In this document: piece after piece, positions 1 through 7,294 of the stretch | Position numbering within the stretch: the stretch's first letter is position 1 | How the letters are laid out: each line of letters begins with the position of its first letter | Source of the DNA: Microtetraspora glauca | Lineage (GTDB): Bacteria; Actinomycetota; Actinomycetes; Streptosporangiales; Streptosporangiaceae | Direction of reading: 5' to 3' | Assembly (NCBI GenBank): GCA_001570385.1 | Contig: BBYL01000033.1 | Location: forward strand, 62,001-126,000 | DNA length: 64,000 nucleotides | Made by a program: the position numbers and the translations under genes | The notes under the pieces: model-generated | What the model saw: only the letters and a program-made list of their open reading frames with translations | Told to the model about the DNA's origin: nothing | Databases searched by the model: none

Positions 1-1
1 G

Positions 2-871
2 CTCAGGAAGAGCTACGCGGACTTCGAGGCGGTCAGGGAGATCTCCTTCAGCGTGGCCAAGGGCGAGATCTTCGCCCTGCTCGGCAGGAACGGCGCGGGC
101 AAGAGCACGACGATGGAGATCCTCGCCGGGTTCCAGCGCCCCGACGGCGGCACCGTACGGGTGCTCGGGCTCGACCCGGTCAAGGACCGCGCCAAGGTGC
201 GCAAGAGCATCGGCATCATGCTGCAGGAGGCGGGGTTCTTCCCCGACCTGACCGTGGCGCAGACCGTCGACTCCTGGAGGGAGTTCGTCCCGGTCGCCCG
301 GCCCCGCGCGGAGGCCCTGGAGCTGGTCGGTCTGACCGGCAAGGCGGGGACCAAGGTGCGCCAGCTCTCCGGCGGTGAGAAGCGCCGGTTGGACCTCGCG
401 CTGGCCACGCTCGGCCGTCCCGACCTGCTCTTCCTCGACGAGCCCACGACGGGCATGGACCCCGAGGCGCGCAAGGCCACCTGGGACGTCGTCACCGACC
501 TGGCCGCGCGGGGCACCACGGTCCTGCTCACCACGCACTACCTGGAGGAGGCCCAGCGGCTCGCGACCACCATGGCGATCATGGACAAGGGTGCGATCGT
601 GGCGAGCGGCGGCATGGCGGAGACCCTGGCGGCCCAGACCGGGCGGGTGGCGTTCGAGCTGCCTTCGGGGGTGGAGGCGCGGGACCTGCCCGTGGACGTC
701 ACGGCCGTCGAGGGCACCACGGTCGTCTGCCGTGTCCCCGATCCCGACGTGGCCGCGCAGACGCTGCTCGGCTGGGCCGGGGAGCGCGGGCTGCGGCTAC
801 GCGGCCTGGAGGTCCGTACGGCGACGCTCGAAGACCTGTTCCTCGACCTGGCGAGCAAGGAGAAGGCGTGA
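2..871 (+). CDS. ABC-2 type exporter ATP-binding protein (5' end outside window)
   Basis: Nucleotide-binding subunit that would power a two-gene ABC exporter at the inner face of the membrane. The frame is already open at base 2, so the true start lies upstream. All ATPase motifs are visible: Walker A GRNGAGKST, Q-loop in GIMLQE, signature LSGGEKRR, Walker B LLFLDEP and the switch histidine in LLTTH. The C-terminal extension after about residue 220 is typical of DrrA-like drug, lipid or antibiotic exporters. The permease gene follows after the repeat at 853-960, then a two-component system, an arrangement seen where the kinase senses the exporter's substrate or membrane state. The substrate cannot be told from sequence. 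Confidence 0.93.
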   Translation, partial: LRKSYADFEAVREISFSVAKGEIFALLGRNGAGKSTTMEILAGFQRPDGGTVRVLGLDPVKDRAKVRKSIGIMLQEAGFFPDLTVAQTVDSWREFVPVARPRAEALELVGLTGKAGTKVRQLSGGEKRRLDLALATLGRPDLLFLDEPTTGMDPEARKATWDVVTDLAARGTTVLLTTHYLEEAQRLATTMAIMDKGAIVASGGMAETLAAQTGRVAFELPSGVEARDLPVDVTAVEGTTVVCRVPDPDVAAQTLLGWAGERGLRLRGLEVRTATLEDLFLDLASKEKA

Positions 872-960
872 GGACCACAGTGCGCGAGACCCTCGCGAGC
901 AAGGAGCGGACGCGATGACGACCGTAGGCGGGACCCTGACAGGCAAGGAGCGGACGCGAT
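853..960. repeat. 44-bp tandem repeat, three copies, of the ATPase-end/permease-start junction
   Basis: The block holding the 3' end of the ATPase gene, a GCAAGGAG Shine-Dalgarno-like segment and a start codon is present three times (copies start near 853, 897 and 941). Small in-frame indels separate copy one from copy two. The result is two mini-ORFs before the permease: GTG 868 to TGA 916-918 (16 codons) and ATG 915 to TGA 960-962 (15 codons). Each stop overlaps the next start as ATGA. The mini-peptides begin like the permease itself (M-T-T-V). Confidence 0.85.
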
Positions 961-1729
961 GACGACGGTACGCGAGACCCTGGCGGTCGCCCGCCTCGGC
1001 GGCCGGATCTACTGGCGGGACAAGCAGGCGCTGACCGCGACGGTGCTGACCTCGGTGGGGCTCGGCATCGGCCTGCCGGTCATGATGGACCGGCTGCGCC
1101 CGGGTGAAACCTCGGTGATCGTCGCCCAGTTGCTCGGCATGCTGGCGGTGTCCCTCACGCTCAGCGGGTTCAACCAGAGCGCGGTCTCGCTGACCGCCCG
1201 GCGCGACCAGCTCATCCTCAAGCGGCTGCGGGCCTCCGGGCTGGGCGACGGTGCGGTTCTCGGCGGCGAACTGCTCAACATCATGGCCCAGAGCGTGCTG
1301 ATCGCACTGGTCACCACGGTCGCGGTGGTGAACCTCACCTCGGCCACCGCGCCGCGCGATCCGGTCCTGTTCACGGTCTTCGTGGTGCTCGGCGCGGCCG
1401 TGATCACGTCGCTCGGCGCCGCCTGGACCGTGGTGATCCCCCGGGCGGAGGTGGCCGCGCCGCTGAGCATCCCGTTCTTCATGATCGCGGGATTGGGCGC
1501 CGGCGCCTTCGGGCCGATGAACCAGCTCCTTCCCGGCTGGCTGTCGACCGTACTCGACCTGCTGCCCACGGCCGCGGTGGTCAAGGTGGGCGGGGCGACG
1601 TTCGCCGACGGCACGTTCGCCGGTGACCTGCAGGCCGCGGTGGTTCCGCTGCTGAACCTGAGCGTCTGGGCCGCCATCGCGCTGCTGGTCATCAGCCGCA
1701 GGTTCCGTTGGGAGCCGCGCCGCTCATAG
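959..1729 (+). CDS. ABC-2 type exporter permease
   Basis: Membrane subunit partnering the ATPase that ends at 871. The 256-residue product has a short cytoplasmic N-terminus and about six hydrophobic segments, with long hydrophobic stretches near residues 20-40, 55-75, 105-130, 140-160, 175-195 and 225-245. This matches the ABC-2 membrane family in length. The ATG at 959 overlaps the stop of the second mini-ORF in the junction repeat, so translation may be coupled to it. Substrate unknown; drug, lantibiotic or lipid export are the usual roles. Confidence 0.9.
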   Translation: MTTVRETLAVARLGGRIYWRDKQALTATVLTSVGLGIGLPVMMDRLRPGETSVIVAQLLGMLAVSLTLSGFNQSAVSLTARRDQLILKRLRASGLGDGAVLGGELLNIMAQSVLIALVTTVAVVNLTSATAPRDPVLFTVFVVLGAAVITSLGAAWTVVIPRAEVAAPLSIPFFMIAGLGAGAFGPMNQLLPGWLSTVLDLLPTAAVVKVGGATFADGTFAGDLQAAVVPLLNLSVWAAIALLVISRRFRWEPRRS

Positions 1730-1813
1730 TCGGGCCGTTCATACTCGGGCCGCCCGAATCGAGCCGCCCCATATCGGGCCGGCCATAGTCGATCCAGCCA
1801 TAATCGGGACGTC
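1725..1813. repeat. Six degenerate 15-bp direct repeats between exporter and kinase genes
   Basis: Copies begin at about 1725, 1740, 1755, 1770, 1784 and 1799 and follow the pattern CATA-(G/C)TCGGGCCG. They fill the whole 84-bp spacer between the permease stop and the kinase ATG at 1814. They could be an array of regulator half-sites or a slipped tandem duplication; the sequence alone does not decide. Confidence 0.8.
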
Positions 1814-3079
1814 ATGCGTATGAGTTCGCAAACCCTGGCCATCGCCGTGGTCGGCACGATCTCGGTGGGATTCACGATCACCATGATCGCCTCGGTCCTG
1901 ATGTTCGGCTCCTTGCTGTACGACGGGATCATGGTGGCGGGGATGACCGGGTTCTTCGTCCCCCACTACCTTCAGATACGCGCGGCCCTGCGGGAACGAG
2001 CCTTCCGGGGGTTCCCGGTCGCTCTCCTCGTGCAGGCGGTGGCCACCTACGCGCCGATGCTCGCGTTCGGCCACTACTGGATCGCCCCGATGGTTCCGAT
2101 CCTCATGGGGGCGGTGCTGCTCCGCCTGCGGTTCGCCGTGGCCCTGCCGATCGTGGCCTGCGCCATGGCCGTGCACGCCTGGGTGTTCACCGTCACGCCG
2201 GGCGGCACCGTGGGAAGCGGCTTCTACTACGCGATCACGGTTTTCGTGACCGGATTCGTGATCTACGCGGTGACCCGGCTCGTGGTCGTGACCAGGGAAC
2301 TCGAACGGGCCCGTGCCGATCTCGCCGAGGCCGCGGTGCTGAAGGAACGGCTGCGCATCTCCCGCGATCTCCACGACGGGCTCGGACACAGCCTGTCCGC
2401 CATCGCGCTCAAGGGCGACCTGGCCAGAAGGCTCGTCGAACGTGACCCCGTCATGGCCTCCGGCGAGCTCGACGAGCTGGTCCGGGTCGCCAGGGACGCG
2501 GCACAGGACGTACGGCAGGTGGCCCGCGGGTTCAGGGAGATGTCCCTGACGCAGGAGGTACACCGGGCCACGGCGCTGCTTGAGGCCTCCGGCGTCGACT
2601 GCCACGTCAACCTCGCCGAGATCGAGCTTCCGAAAGCCGTCGGCGAGACCCTCGCCTGGGGTGTGCGCGAAGGCGTCACCAACGTCGTACGGCACAGCCG
2701 CGCGACCACCTGCTCGATCAGCACCTCCCGCCGGGGCCGTGCCGTACGCCTTGAGGTGGTGAACGACGGCGCTTCGGGAACCGGCGCCTCGGCAGGCGGC
2801 GCCAAACAGGACAGTGCCATGCAGGGCAGTGCCATGCAGGGCAGTGCCATGCAGGGCAGTGCCAAGCAGGGCAGTGCCAAGCAGACCGGCGTTCCGGGGG
2901 AAGGCGGCTCCGCCGGTAGTGGCGGCGGCAACGGGCTGGCGGGGCTGCGTGAGCGGGCCGCCCAGATCGGCGGATCCTTGCTCGCGGAGCGCGTCGGCGA
3001 CAGCGGGTTCCGCCTGGTCATGGAGGTGCCCCTGGCCGTACCGGCTCCCGGAGCGGCGGGAACGGAGGTGCCGGCGTGA
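1814..3079 (+). CDS. Sensor histidine kinase, DesK/HisKA_3 type
   Basis: Membrane kinase of a two-component system. Residues 1-160 hold about five or six hydrophobic segments and act as the sensor. A short coil then leads to the HisKA_3 dimer domain with the phospho-acceptor His187 in SRDLHDGLGHS. The ATPase domain follows with the N-box EGVTNVVRHS and the final G-box NGLAGLRERA. An odd 60-residue Gly/Ser/Gln-rich insert, built from a five-amino-acid repeat, lies between the NDG segment and the last G-box, where the ATP lid belongs. The response regulator overlaps its stop by 4 nt (GTGA). The gene is downstream of the ABC exporter and probably controls it. Confidence 0.93.
   Translation: MRMSSQTLAIAVVGTISVGFTITMIASVLMFGSLLYDGIMVAGMTGFFVPHYLQIRAALRERAFRGFPVALLVQAVATYAPMLAFGHYWIAPMVPILMGAVLLRLRFAVALPIVACAMAVHAWVFTVTPGGTVGSGFYYAITVFVTGFVIYAVTRLVVVTRELERARADLAEAAVLKERLRISRDLHDGLGHSLSAIALKGDLARRLVERDPVMASGELDELVRVARDAAQDVRQVARGFREMSLTQEVHRATALLEASGVDCHVNLAEIELPKAVGETLAWGVREGVTNVVRHSRATTCSISTSRRGRAVRLEVVNDGASGTGASAGGAKQDSAMQGSAMQGSAMQGSAKQGSAKQTGVPGEGGSAGSGGGNGLAGLRERAAQIGGSLLAERVGDSGFRLVMEVPLAVPAPGAAGTEVPA
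2810..2884. repeat. 15-bp tandem repeat, five copies, inside the kinase ATP-lid region
   Basis: Five in-frame copies of a 15-nt unit (consensus GGCAGTGCCATGCAG) encode QGSAM or QGSAK pentapeptides. The first three copies carry ATG in the variable codon and the last two AAG. This is a classic slippage-prone coding minisatellite and could differ in copy number between strains. Confidence 0.93.
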
Positions 3080-3681
3080 TCAAGGTGCTGCTCGCCGAGG
3101 ACATGCATATGATCAGAGCGGCGCTGACGGCGCTGCTGCGTCTCGAATCCGACATCGACGTGGTCGCCGAGGTGACCAGAGGGGACGAGATCGTCCCCGA
3201 GGCCCTCCGCGCGCGACCGGACGTGGCGGTCGTCGACATCGACCTCCCCGTCGTGGACGGCATCACCGCCGCGGCCGAGCTGCGCGACCGCCTGCCCTCC
3301 TGCCGGATCCTGGTGCTCACCGCGATGGGCCAGCCCGGACAGGTACGGCGCGCCCTGTCGGTCGGCATCGAGGCGTTCCTCGTCAAGGACGCCCCCGGCG
3401 ACCGGCTCGCCGACGCCATTCGCCGTGCCGCGCAGGGCCTGCGCGTCCTGGATCCCGAACTGGTCGCGTCCGCGATGGAGTACGGCGCGAGCCCGCTGAC
3501 GCCCCGGGAGACGACCGTGCTCAAGGAGGCCGCCCACGGCTCGGCGGCGGAAGAGATCGCGGGGCGCCTGCACCTCTCCGCCGGCACTGTTCGGAACTAC
3601 CTGACCAGCGCGATCGCCAAGACCGGCGCACGCAACAAGATCGACGCCATCCGGGTGGCCCAGGACGCGGGCTGGCTCTGA
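3076..3681 (+). CDS. NarL/DesR-family response regulator
   Basis: Transcription factor partner of the kinase encoded just upstream. The 201-residue product has a receiver domain (residues 1-120) with acidic pocket E8-D9, phospho-acceptor Asp54 in AVVDIDLP and conserved Lys in FLVKDAPG. A LuxR-type helix-turn-helix follows at residues 135-200 (LTPRETTVLKEAAHGSAAEEIA). The GTG start overlaps the kinase stop by 4 nt, implying coupled translation. The likely target is the ABC exporter operon. Confidence 0.94.
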   Translation: MIKVLLAEDMHMIRAALTALLRLESDIDVVAEVTRGDEIVPEALRARPDVAVVDIDLPVVDGITAAAELRDRLPSCRILVLTAMGQPGQVRRALSVGIEAFLVKDAPGDRLADAIRRAAQGLRVLDPELVASAMEYGASPLTPRETTVLKEAAHGSAAEEIAGRLHLSAGTVRNYLTSAIAKTGARNKIDAIRVAQDAGWL

Positions 3682-3800
3682 CCCGAGTCCGCGTACAGGA
3701 GGGGGCACATGCCGATCCGATCGGAGAACTTCGTCGTTGTGGCAGGAGGGCCGTGATCCGCTGACCCCTTCGGATCGATCTCGCCGGCCCTTCGGGTCGC

Positions 3801-4223
3801 TCAGTCGCGGCGGCCGAGCTCCTCGCAGAGAAGGCTGGCGCCGATGCCCACGAGCCAGGTGTCCTTGGCGATCGCGATCCCCTCCCGCGTGGGCCGCAGG
3901 CTGCCCTCCTCCCGCAGACCGGGCGTCTTGAGGTACAGGCCCACCAGTCCACCGGCGAACGCGGTGAGCGCGGCTCCCGCGAGAACCGACGGGACGACCG
4001 GGACCAGCAACGCCACCCCGAGCGCGATCTCCGCCTTGGACAGCAGGTTGACGAAGGACATGGGGTCCATGTCCTTGAGGAAGGGATAGGTCCCCGAGGC
4101 CATCCCGTGCAGACCGGCGGCGGTCTCCTCGTCCGCGGACGCCTTACTGAGTCCCGAGTTCAGCATGAACAGCCCGGTGGCCAGCCGTACGGGAATCTGG
4201 TGTGGCCGGACAAGAAACCTCAT
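3801..4223 (-). CDS. DoxX-family membrane protein
   Basis: Small integral membrane protein of 140 residues with four hydrophobic segments and the DoxX-like N-terminal pattern RLATGLFMLNSGLSK. I chose ATG 4223 because a purine-rich GGGGGA lies about 5 nt upstream; an alternative ATG at 4247 adds eight residues but has a poorer site. DoxX proteins are linked to thiol and redox stress at the membrane in actinobacteria, but their precise biochemistry is uncertain. It stands alone, convergent with the response regulator gene. Confidence 0.85.
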   Translation of the reverse strand: MRFLVRPHQIPVRLATGLFMLNSGLSKASADEETAAGLHGMASGTYPFLKDMDPMSFVNLLSKAEIALGVALLVPVVPSVLAGAALTAFAGGLVGLYLKTPGLREEGSLRPTREGIAIAKDTWLVGIGASLLCEELGRRD

Positions 4224-4449
4224 GTCGTCCCCCGAAGAGCGATTCATCCGGTCTGTCCGCCCTACCCGGTGGCGTCCCCGGTATCCCCCGCTTGAACTTT
4301 TATTGATCGCCGCGAGGGCGGGGCTGTGCCACCGGAACGCGCCTGGAACAGCGGCTCGCGGGAACAGCGAGCCGGGAGACAGCAGGTGGTGGTGACAGGG
4401 ATCGTGGGACAGCGGTGCCGCCGAGCGCCGACCCGGGGTGACGACGGAT

Positions 4450-4455
4450 CATAAT
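4450..4455 (+). promoter_or_regulatory. -10-like hexamer for a probable leaderless pip mRNA
   Basis: CATAAT lies 8 nt before the ATG at 4464 and no Shine-Dalgarno sequence sits between them. If this is the -10 box, transcription would begin at or next to the start codon. Confidence 0.55.
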
Positions 4456-4463
4456 GACCGCTC

Positions 4464-5426
4464 ATGAGGACGCTATATCCACCGATCGAACCCCACGATT
4501 CCGGCCTGCTCGACGTCGGCGACGGCAACCAGGTCTATTGGGAAGTGTGCGGCAACCCCCGGGGCAAGCCCGTCGTCATGGTCCACGGAGGTCCCGGAGG
4601 CGGCTGCACCGCGGAGCACCGCCGCCAGTTCGATCCGGAGGCGTACCGCATCGTGCTGTTCGACCAGCGCAACTGCGGGCGCAGCCGGCCGCACGCGTCC
4701 GATCCCGCGGTGTCCCTTGAGCACAACACGACCTGGCATCTGGTCGCCGACATGGAGCGGCTCCGCGAGCATCTCGGGATCGACCGGTGGCAGGTGTACG
4801 GCGGGTCCTGGGGCAGCGCGCTCTCCCTGGCGTACGCGCAGAGCCATCCCGACCGAGTGTCCGAGCTCGTGCTGCGCGGCGTCTTCACGCTGCGGCCGGT
4901 CGAGCTGCGCTGGTTCTACCAGGAGGGGGCCTCGATGGTCTATCCCGACCTGTGGGAGAGCTACGTCGCGCCGATCCCGGAGGACGAGCGGCATGACCTC
5001 ATCGCCGCCTTCCACGCGCGGCTGAACGATCCCGATCCCGCCGTACGGGTTCCCGCGGCGCGGGCCTGGAGCGTGTGGGAGGGCTCGACCATCACGCTGC
5101 ACCGCGATCCCGGGATCATCGCCAAGCACGCCGACGACGACTACGCGGTCTCGTTCGCCAGGATCGAGAGCCACTATTTCGTGAACGGCGGCTTCTTCTC
5201 GGAGGAGCAGTTGCTCCGCGGCATCGACCGGATCAGGCACATTCCCTGCGTCATCGTGCAGGGACGGTACGACATGTGCACTCCGGCGGCGACCGCGTGG
5301 GACCTGCACCGGGCCTGGCCGGAGGCCGAGTTCCACATCGTCGACGACGCGGGACACGCCTACTCGGAACCCGGCATCCTGGACCGCCTCATCGAGGCGA
5401 CCGATCGATTCGCCCGGCGGCGCTGA
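4464..5426 (+). CDS. pip: Prolyl aminopeptidase (proline iminopeptidase)
   Basis: Alpha/beta-hydrolase of peptidase family S33 that removes N-terminal proline from peptides in the cytoplasm. The 320-residue length is typical. The oxyanion segment HGGPGGGC, the nucleophile elbow GGSWGS (Ser about residue 117), Asp in QGRYDMCTP and His in DDAGHAYSE give a complete catalytic triad. The N-terminal motif YPPIEPHDSG is also characteristic. It is a single-gene unit with its own promoter-like element at 4450. Confidence 0.94.
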   Translation: MRTLYPPIEPHDSGLLDVGDGNQVYWEVCGNPRGKPVVMVHGGPGGGCTAEHRRQFDPEAYRIVLFDQRNCGRSRPHASDPAVSLEHNTTWHLVADMERLREHLGIDRWQVYGGSWGSALSLAYAQSHPDRVSELVLRGVFTLRPVELRWFYQEGASMVYPDLWESYVAPIPEDERHDLIAAFHARLNDPDPAVRVPAARAWSVWEGSTITLHRDPGIIAKHADDDYAVSFARIESHYFVNGGFFSEEQLLRGIDRIRHIPCVIVQGRYDMCTPAATAWDLHRAWPEAEFHIVDDAGHAYSEPGILDRLIEATDRFARRR

Positions 5427-5550
5427 ACGGAGCACCGGCGTTCGCGGGGACCGTGAGGTCCAGGCTGCGGGGACCTCGCCAAGCGCCTCTCGTAAACAGG
5501 GGCTTTACACCGCTACGTCCGATTTATCAGACAGCCCCTAAAATCGAGGC

Positions 5551-6294
5551 ATGTATCGGGGAACCGTCGACGGCCTGTACCGCTGGCCGGTCAAGTCCTT
5601 GCGCGGGGAGCGCGTTGCCGCCGCGCTGCTGGATCACCGGGGGCTGGCCGGCGACCGGGCGTACGCGCTCATCGACGAGCGTCCCGCGCACGCGGGCAGG
5701 CGGCTCACGGTACGGCAGTCGCCCGGGATGCTGGCCTGGGAGGCCGCGTACCCGGCGACCTGCGACGGCTCTCCCGAGCCGCCGGGGCCTCCGGTGCTCT
5801 ACTCGCCCGGCGGAGTGCCGTGGGCGTGGGACGATCCCGAGCTGCCCGCCGAGCTGACCGGCTCGTACGGCGTACCGCTCTCGCTCCGGGCGGCGGACGG
5901 CCAGCAGGACCGGGGCCCGACGGTGCTGGTGACCTTCGAGGCGTCCCTGCGCGGCCTGGAGGAGGAGATGGGCGCGGAGGTGGAGCTGGACAGGTTCCGC
6001 CCCAACGTCCACCTGGTCACCGACGCGCCCGCGTTCGCGGAGGAGTCGTTCACGGAGGGCACCGTGATCTCGGTGGGCGGGGCCGTCCTGGAGGTGACGG
6101 GCGACCACACGGGGCCCTGCATCCGCTGTGCCGTACCGAGTTGGGATCCGCAGGGGCGGGAACGCTGGCCGGAGCTGCAGAAGCATCTCATCACGGCCCA
6201 TGAGAACAAGTTCGGCGTGATCATGCGGGTGACCGATCCGGGAACGGTGCGCGTCGGCGCGGCCGCCGAAGTCCGGCGACAGCCGCACCGATAG
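5551..6294 (+). CDS. MOSC domain-containing protein
   Basis: The 247-residue product has the MOSC N-terminal beta-barrel (residues 1-110, YRWPVKSLRGE) followed by the MOSC core with Asn in RFRPNVHLV and the conserved cysteine in HTGPCIRCAVP. This is the YcbX/mARC-like type expected to bind a molybdenum cofactor or handle sulfur and act in N-hydroxylated base reduction; the exact reaction is not known from sequence. The start codon is preceded by TAAAAT at 5539-5544, only 6 nt upstream, with no Shine-Dalgarno, so the mRNA is probably leaderless. Inverted arms AGGGGCT/AGCCCCT (5498-5504 and 5533-5539) flank the promoter region. Confidence 0.9.
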   Translation: MYRGTVDGLYRWPVKSLRGERVAAALLDHRGLAGDRAYALIDERPAHAGRRLTVRQSPGMLAWEAAYPATCDGSPEPPGPPVLYSPGGVPWAWDDPELPAELTGSYGVPLSLRAADGQQDRGPTVLVTFEASLRGLEEEMGAEVELDRFRPNVHLVTDAPAFAEESFTEGTVISVGGAVLEVTGDHTGPCIRCAVPSWDPQGRERWPELQKHLITAHENKFGVIMRVTDPGTVRVGAAAEVRRQPHR

Positions 6295-6348
6295 CCCACA
6301 AGGGATATTCAGTGGCGTTCCGGGCGCAGCATAGGAAAAGGTCTGCGG

Positions 6349-7092
6349 ATGGAACGTGATCTGATCAGCCACATCGCGCACGACGACCACCCCATCGCGT
6401 CGCCCATCAGCGAAGCCCATATCGACCGCCTGCTCACCCGTGCCCGGCTGCCCAAGGGGGCGCGGATCCTCGATCTGGGCTGCGGCGGGGCCCAGTGGAC
6501 GCTACGGGCACTCGCGCTCTATCCGGACGCGACGGCCGACGGTGTGGACATCTCCGCCGACGCCCTCGCCTCCGCCGCCGAGGCCGCCGAGGAGGGGCGG
6601 GTGGCCGACCGGATCCGCCTGCACCAGGCGTCCGCCACGGAGTTCACCGGCGACGACGGCCCGTACGACCTCGTGTTCTGCGCGGGAGCGACGCACGCCT
6701 TCGGCGGACTCGTCCCGACCATGGAGGCGATCGCCCGCCACCTGCGTCCCGGCGGCCTCGCCCTGGTCGGTGAAGGATTCTGGGAGCGGACGCCCACCCC
6801 CGAGGCGCTCGCGCTGGTCGACGATCCGGATGACTACGCCGATCTCGCCGGGACCGTGGCGCGGGCCGAGAGCGCGGGCTACGTCACCGTCTACGCCCAC
6901 ACCAGCGAGCTCGGGGAGTGGGACGACTACGAGTGGTCCTGGACCGGAACCCTGCTCCGCTGGGCCGAGGAGAACCCCGGCCCCGACGGCACGGCGGCGC
7001 GCGAGGCCGCGCTCGACCACCGGGACATGTGGCTGAAGGGATACCGGGGCGTCCTCGGCTTCGTCTCGCTCCTGCTGCGCCGTACCCGCTAG
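6349..7092 (+). CDS. SAM-dependent class I methyltransferase
   Basis: The 247-residue Rossmann-fold methyltransferase carries motif I ILDLGCGGAQWT (residues about 40-50), the acidic end of beta-2 in ADGVDISADAL, and motif IV DLVFCAGATHAF. The C-terminal third (ELGEWDDYEWSW) is rich in Trp and acidic residues and probably forms the substrate cap. AGGAAAAGG lies upstream of the ATG at 6349. The substrate is unknown and the neighbours do not suggest a pathway. Confidence 0.88.
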   Translation: MERDLISHIAHDDHPIASPISEAHIDRLLTRARLPKGARILDLGCGGAQWTLRALALYPDATADGVDISADALASAAEAAEEGRVADRIRLHQASATEFTGDDGPYDLVFCAGATHAFGGLVPTMEAIARHLRPGGLALVGEGFWERTPTPEALALVDDPDDYADLAGTVARAESAGYVTVYAHTSELGEWDDYEWSWTGTLLRWAEENPGPDGTAAREAALDHRDMWLKGYRGVLGFVSLLLRRTR

Positions 7093-7151
7093 CCGGGTCG
7101 TCTCCGGCCGGTCACGCCCTGCCGCGCACGGCCCGGTGCGCCACGACTCCC

Positions 7152-7216
7152 GCGTTTCGTGGATCTTCCTGGCCCGTCGCCGCCTGTCGCCCTGGCGACC
7201 GAGATCCACGAAACGC
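7152..7216. other. 15-bp perfect inverted repeat with 35-nt loop
   Basis: GCGTTTCGTGGATCT at 7152-7166 is perfectly complementary to 7202-7216. The loop holds a smaller hairpin (TCGCC/GGCGA). It lies about 60 bp after the methyltransferase stop and about 80 bp before the acyltransferase start, so it could be a terminator-like structure, an operator pair or a small RNA fold. There is no T-tract. Confidence 0.7.
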
Positions 7217-7281
7217 TCTCCGGCGGCGGATCACATCCGGTCGAACCTGGAACTCCCTCTGCGCGCACAATGCACATCCTT

Positions 7282-7287
7282 TAATGT
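7282..7287 (+). promoter_or_regulatory. -10-like hexamer for acyltransferase gene
   Basis: TAATGT is 7 nt before the GTG at 7295, with no Shine-Dalgarno in between. An ATG at 7291 is out of frame and stops after four codons. This supports a leaderless transcript starting at the GTG. Confidence 0.5.
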
Positions 7288-7294
7288 GACATGA

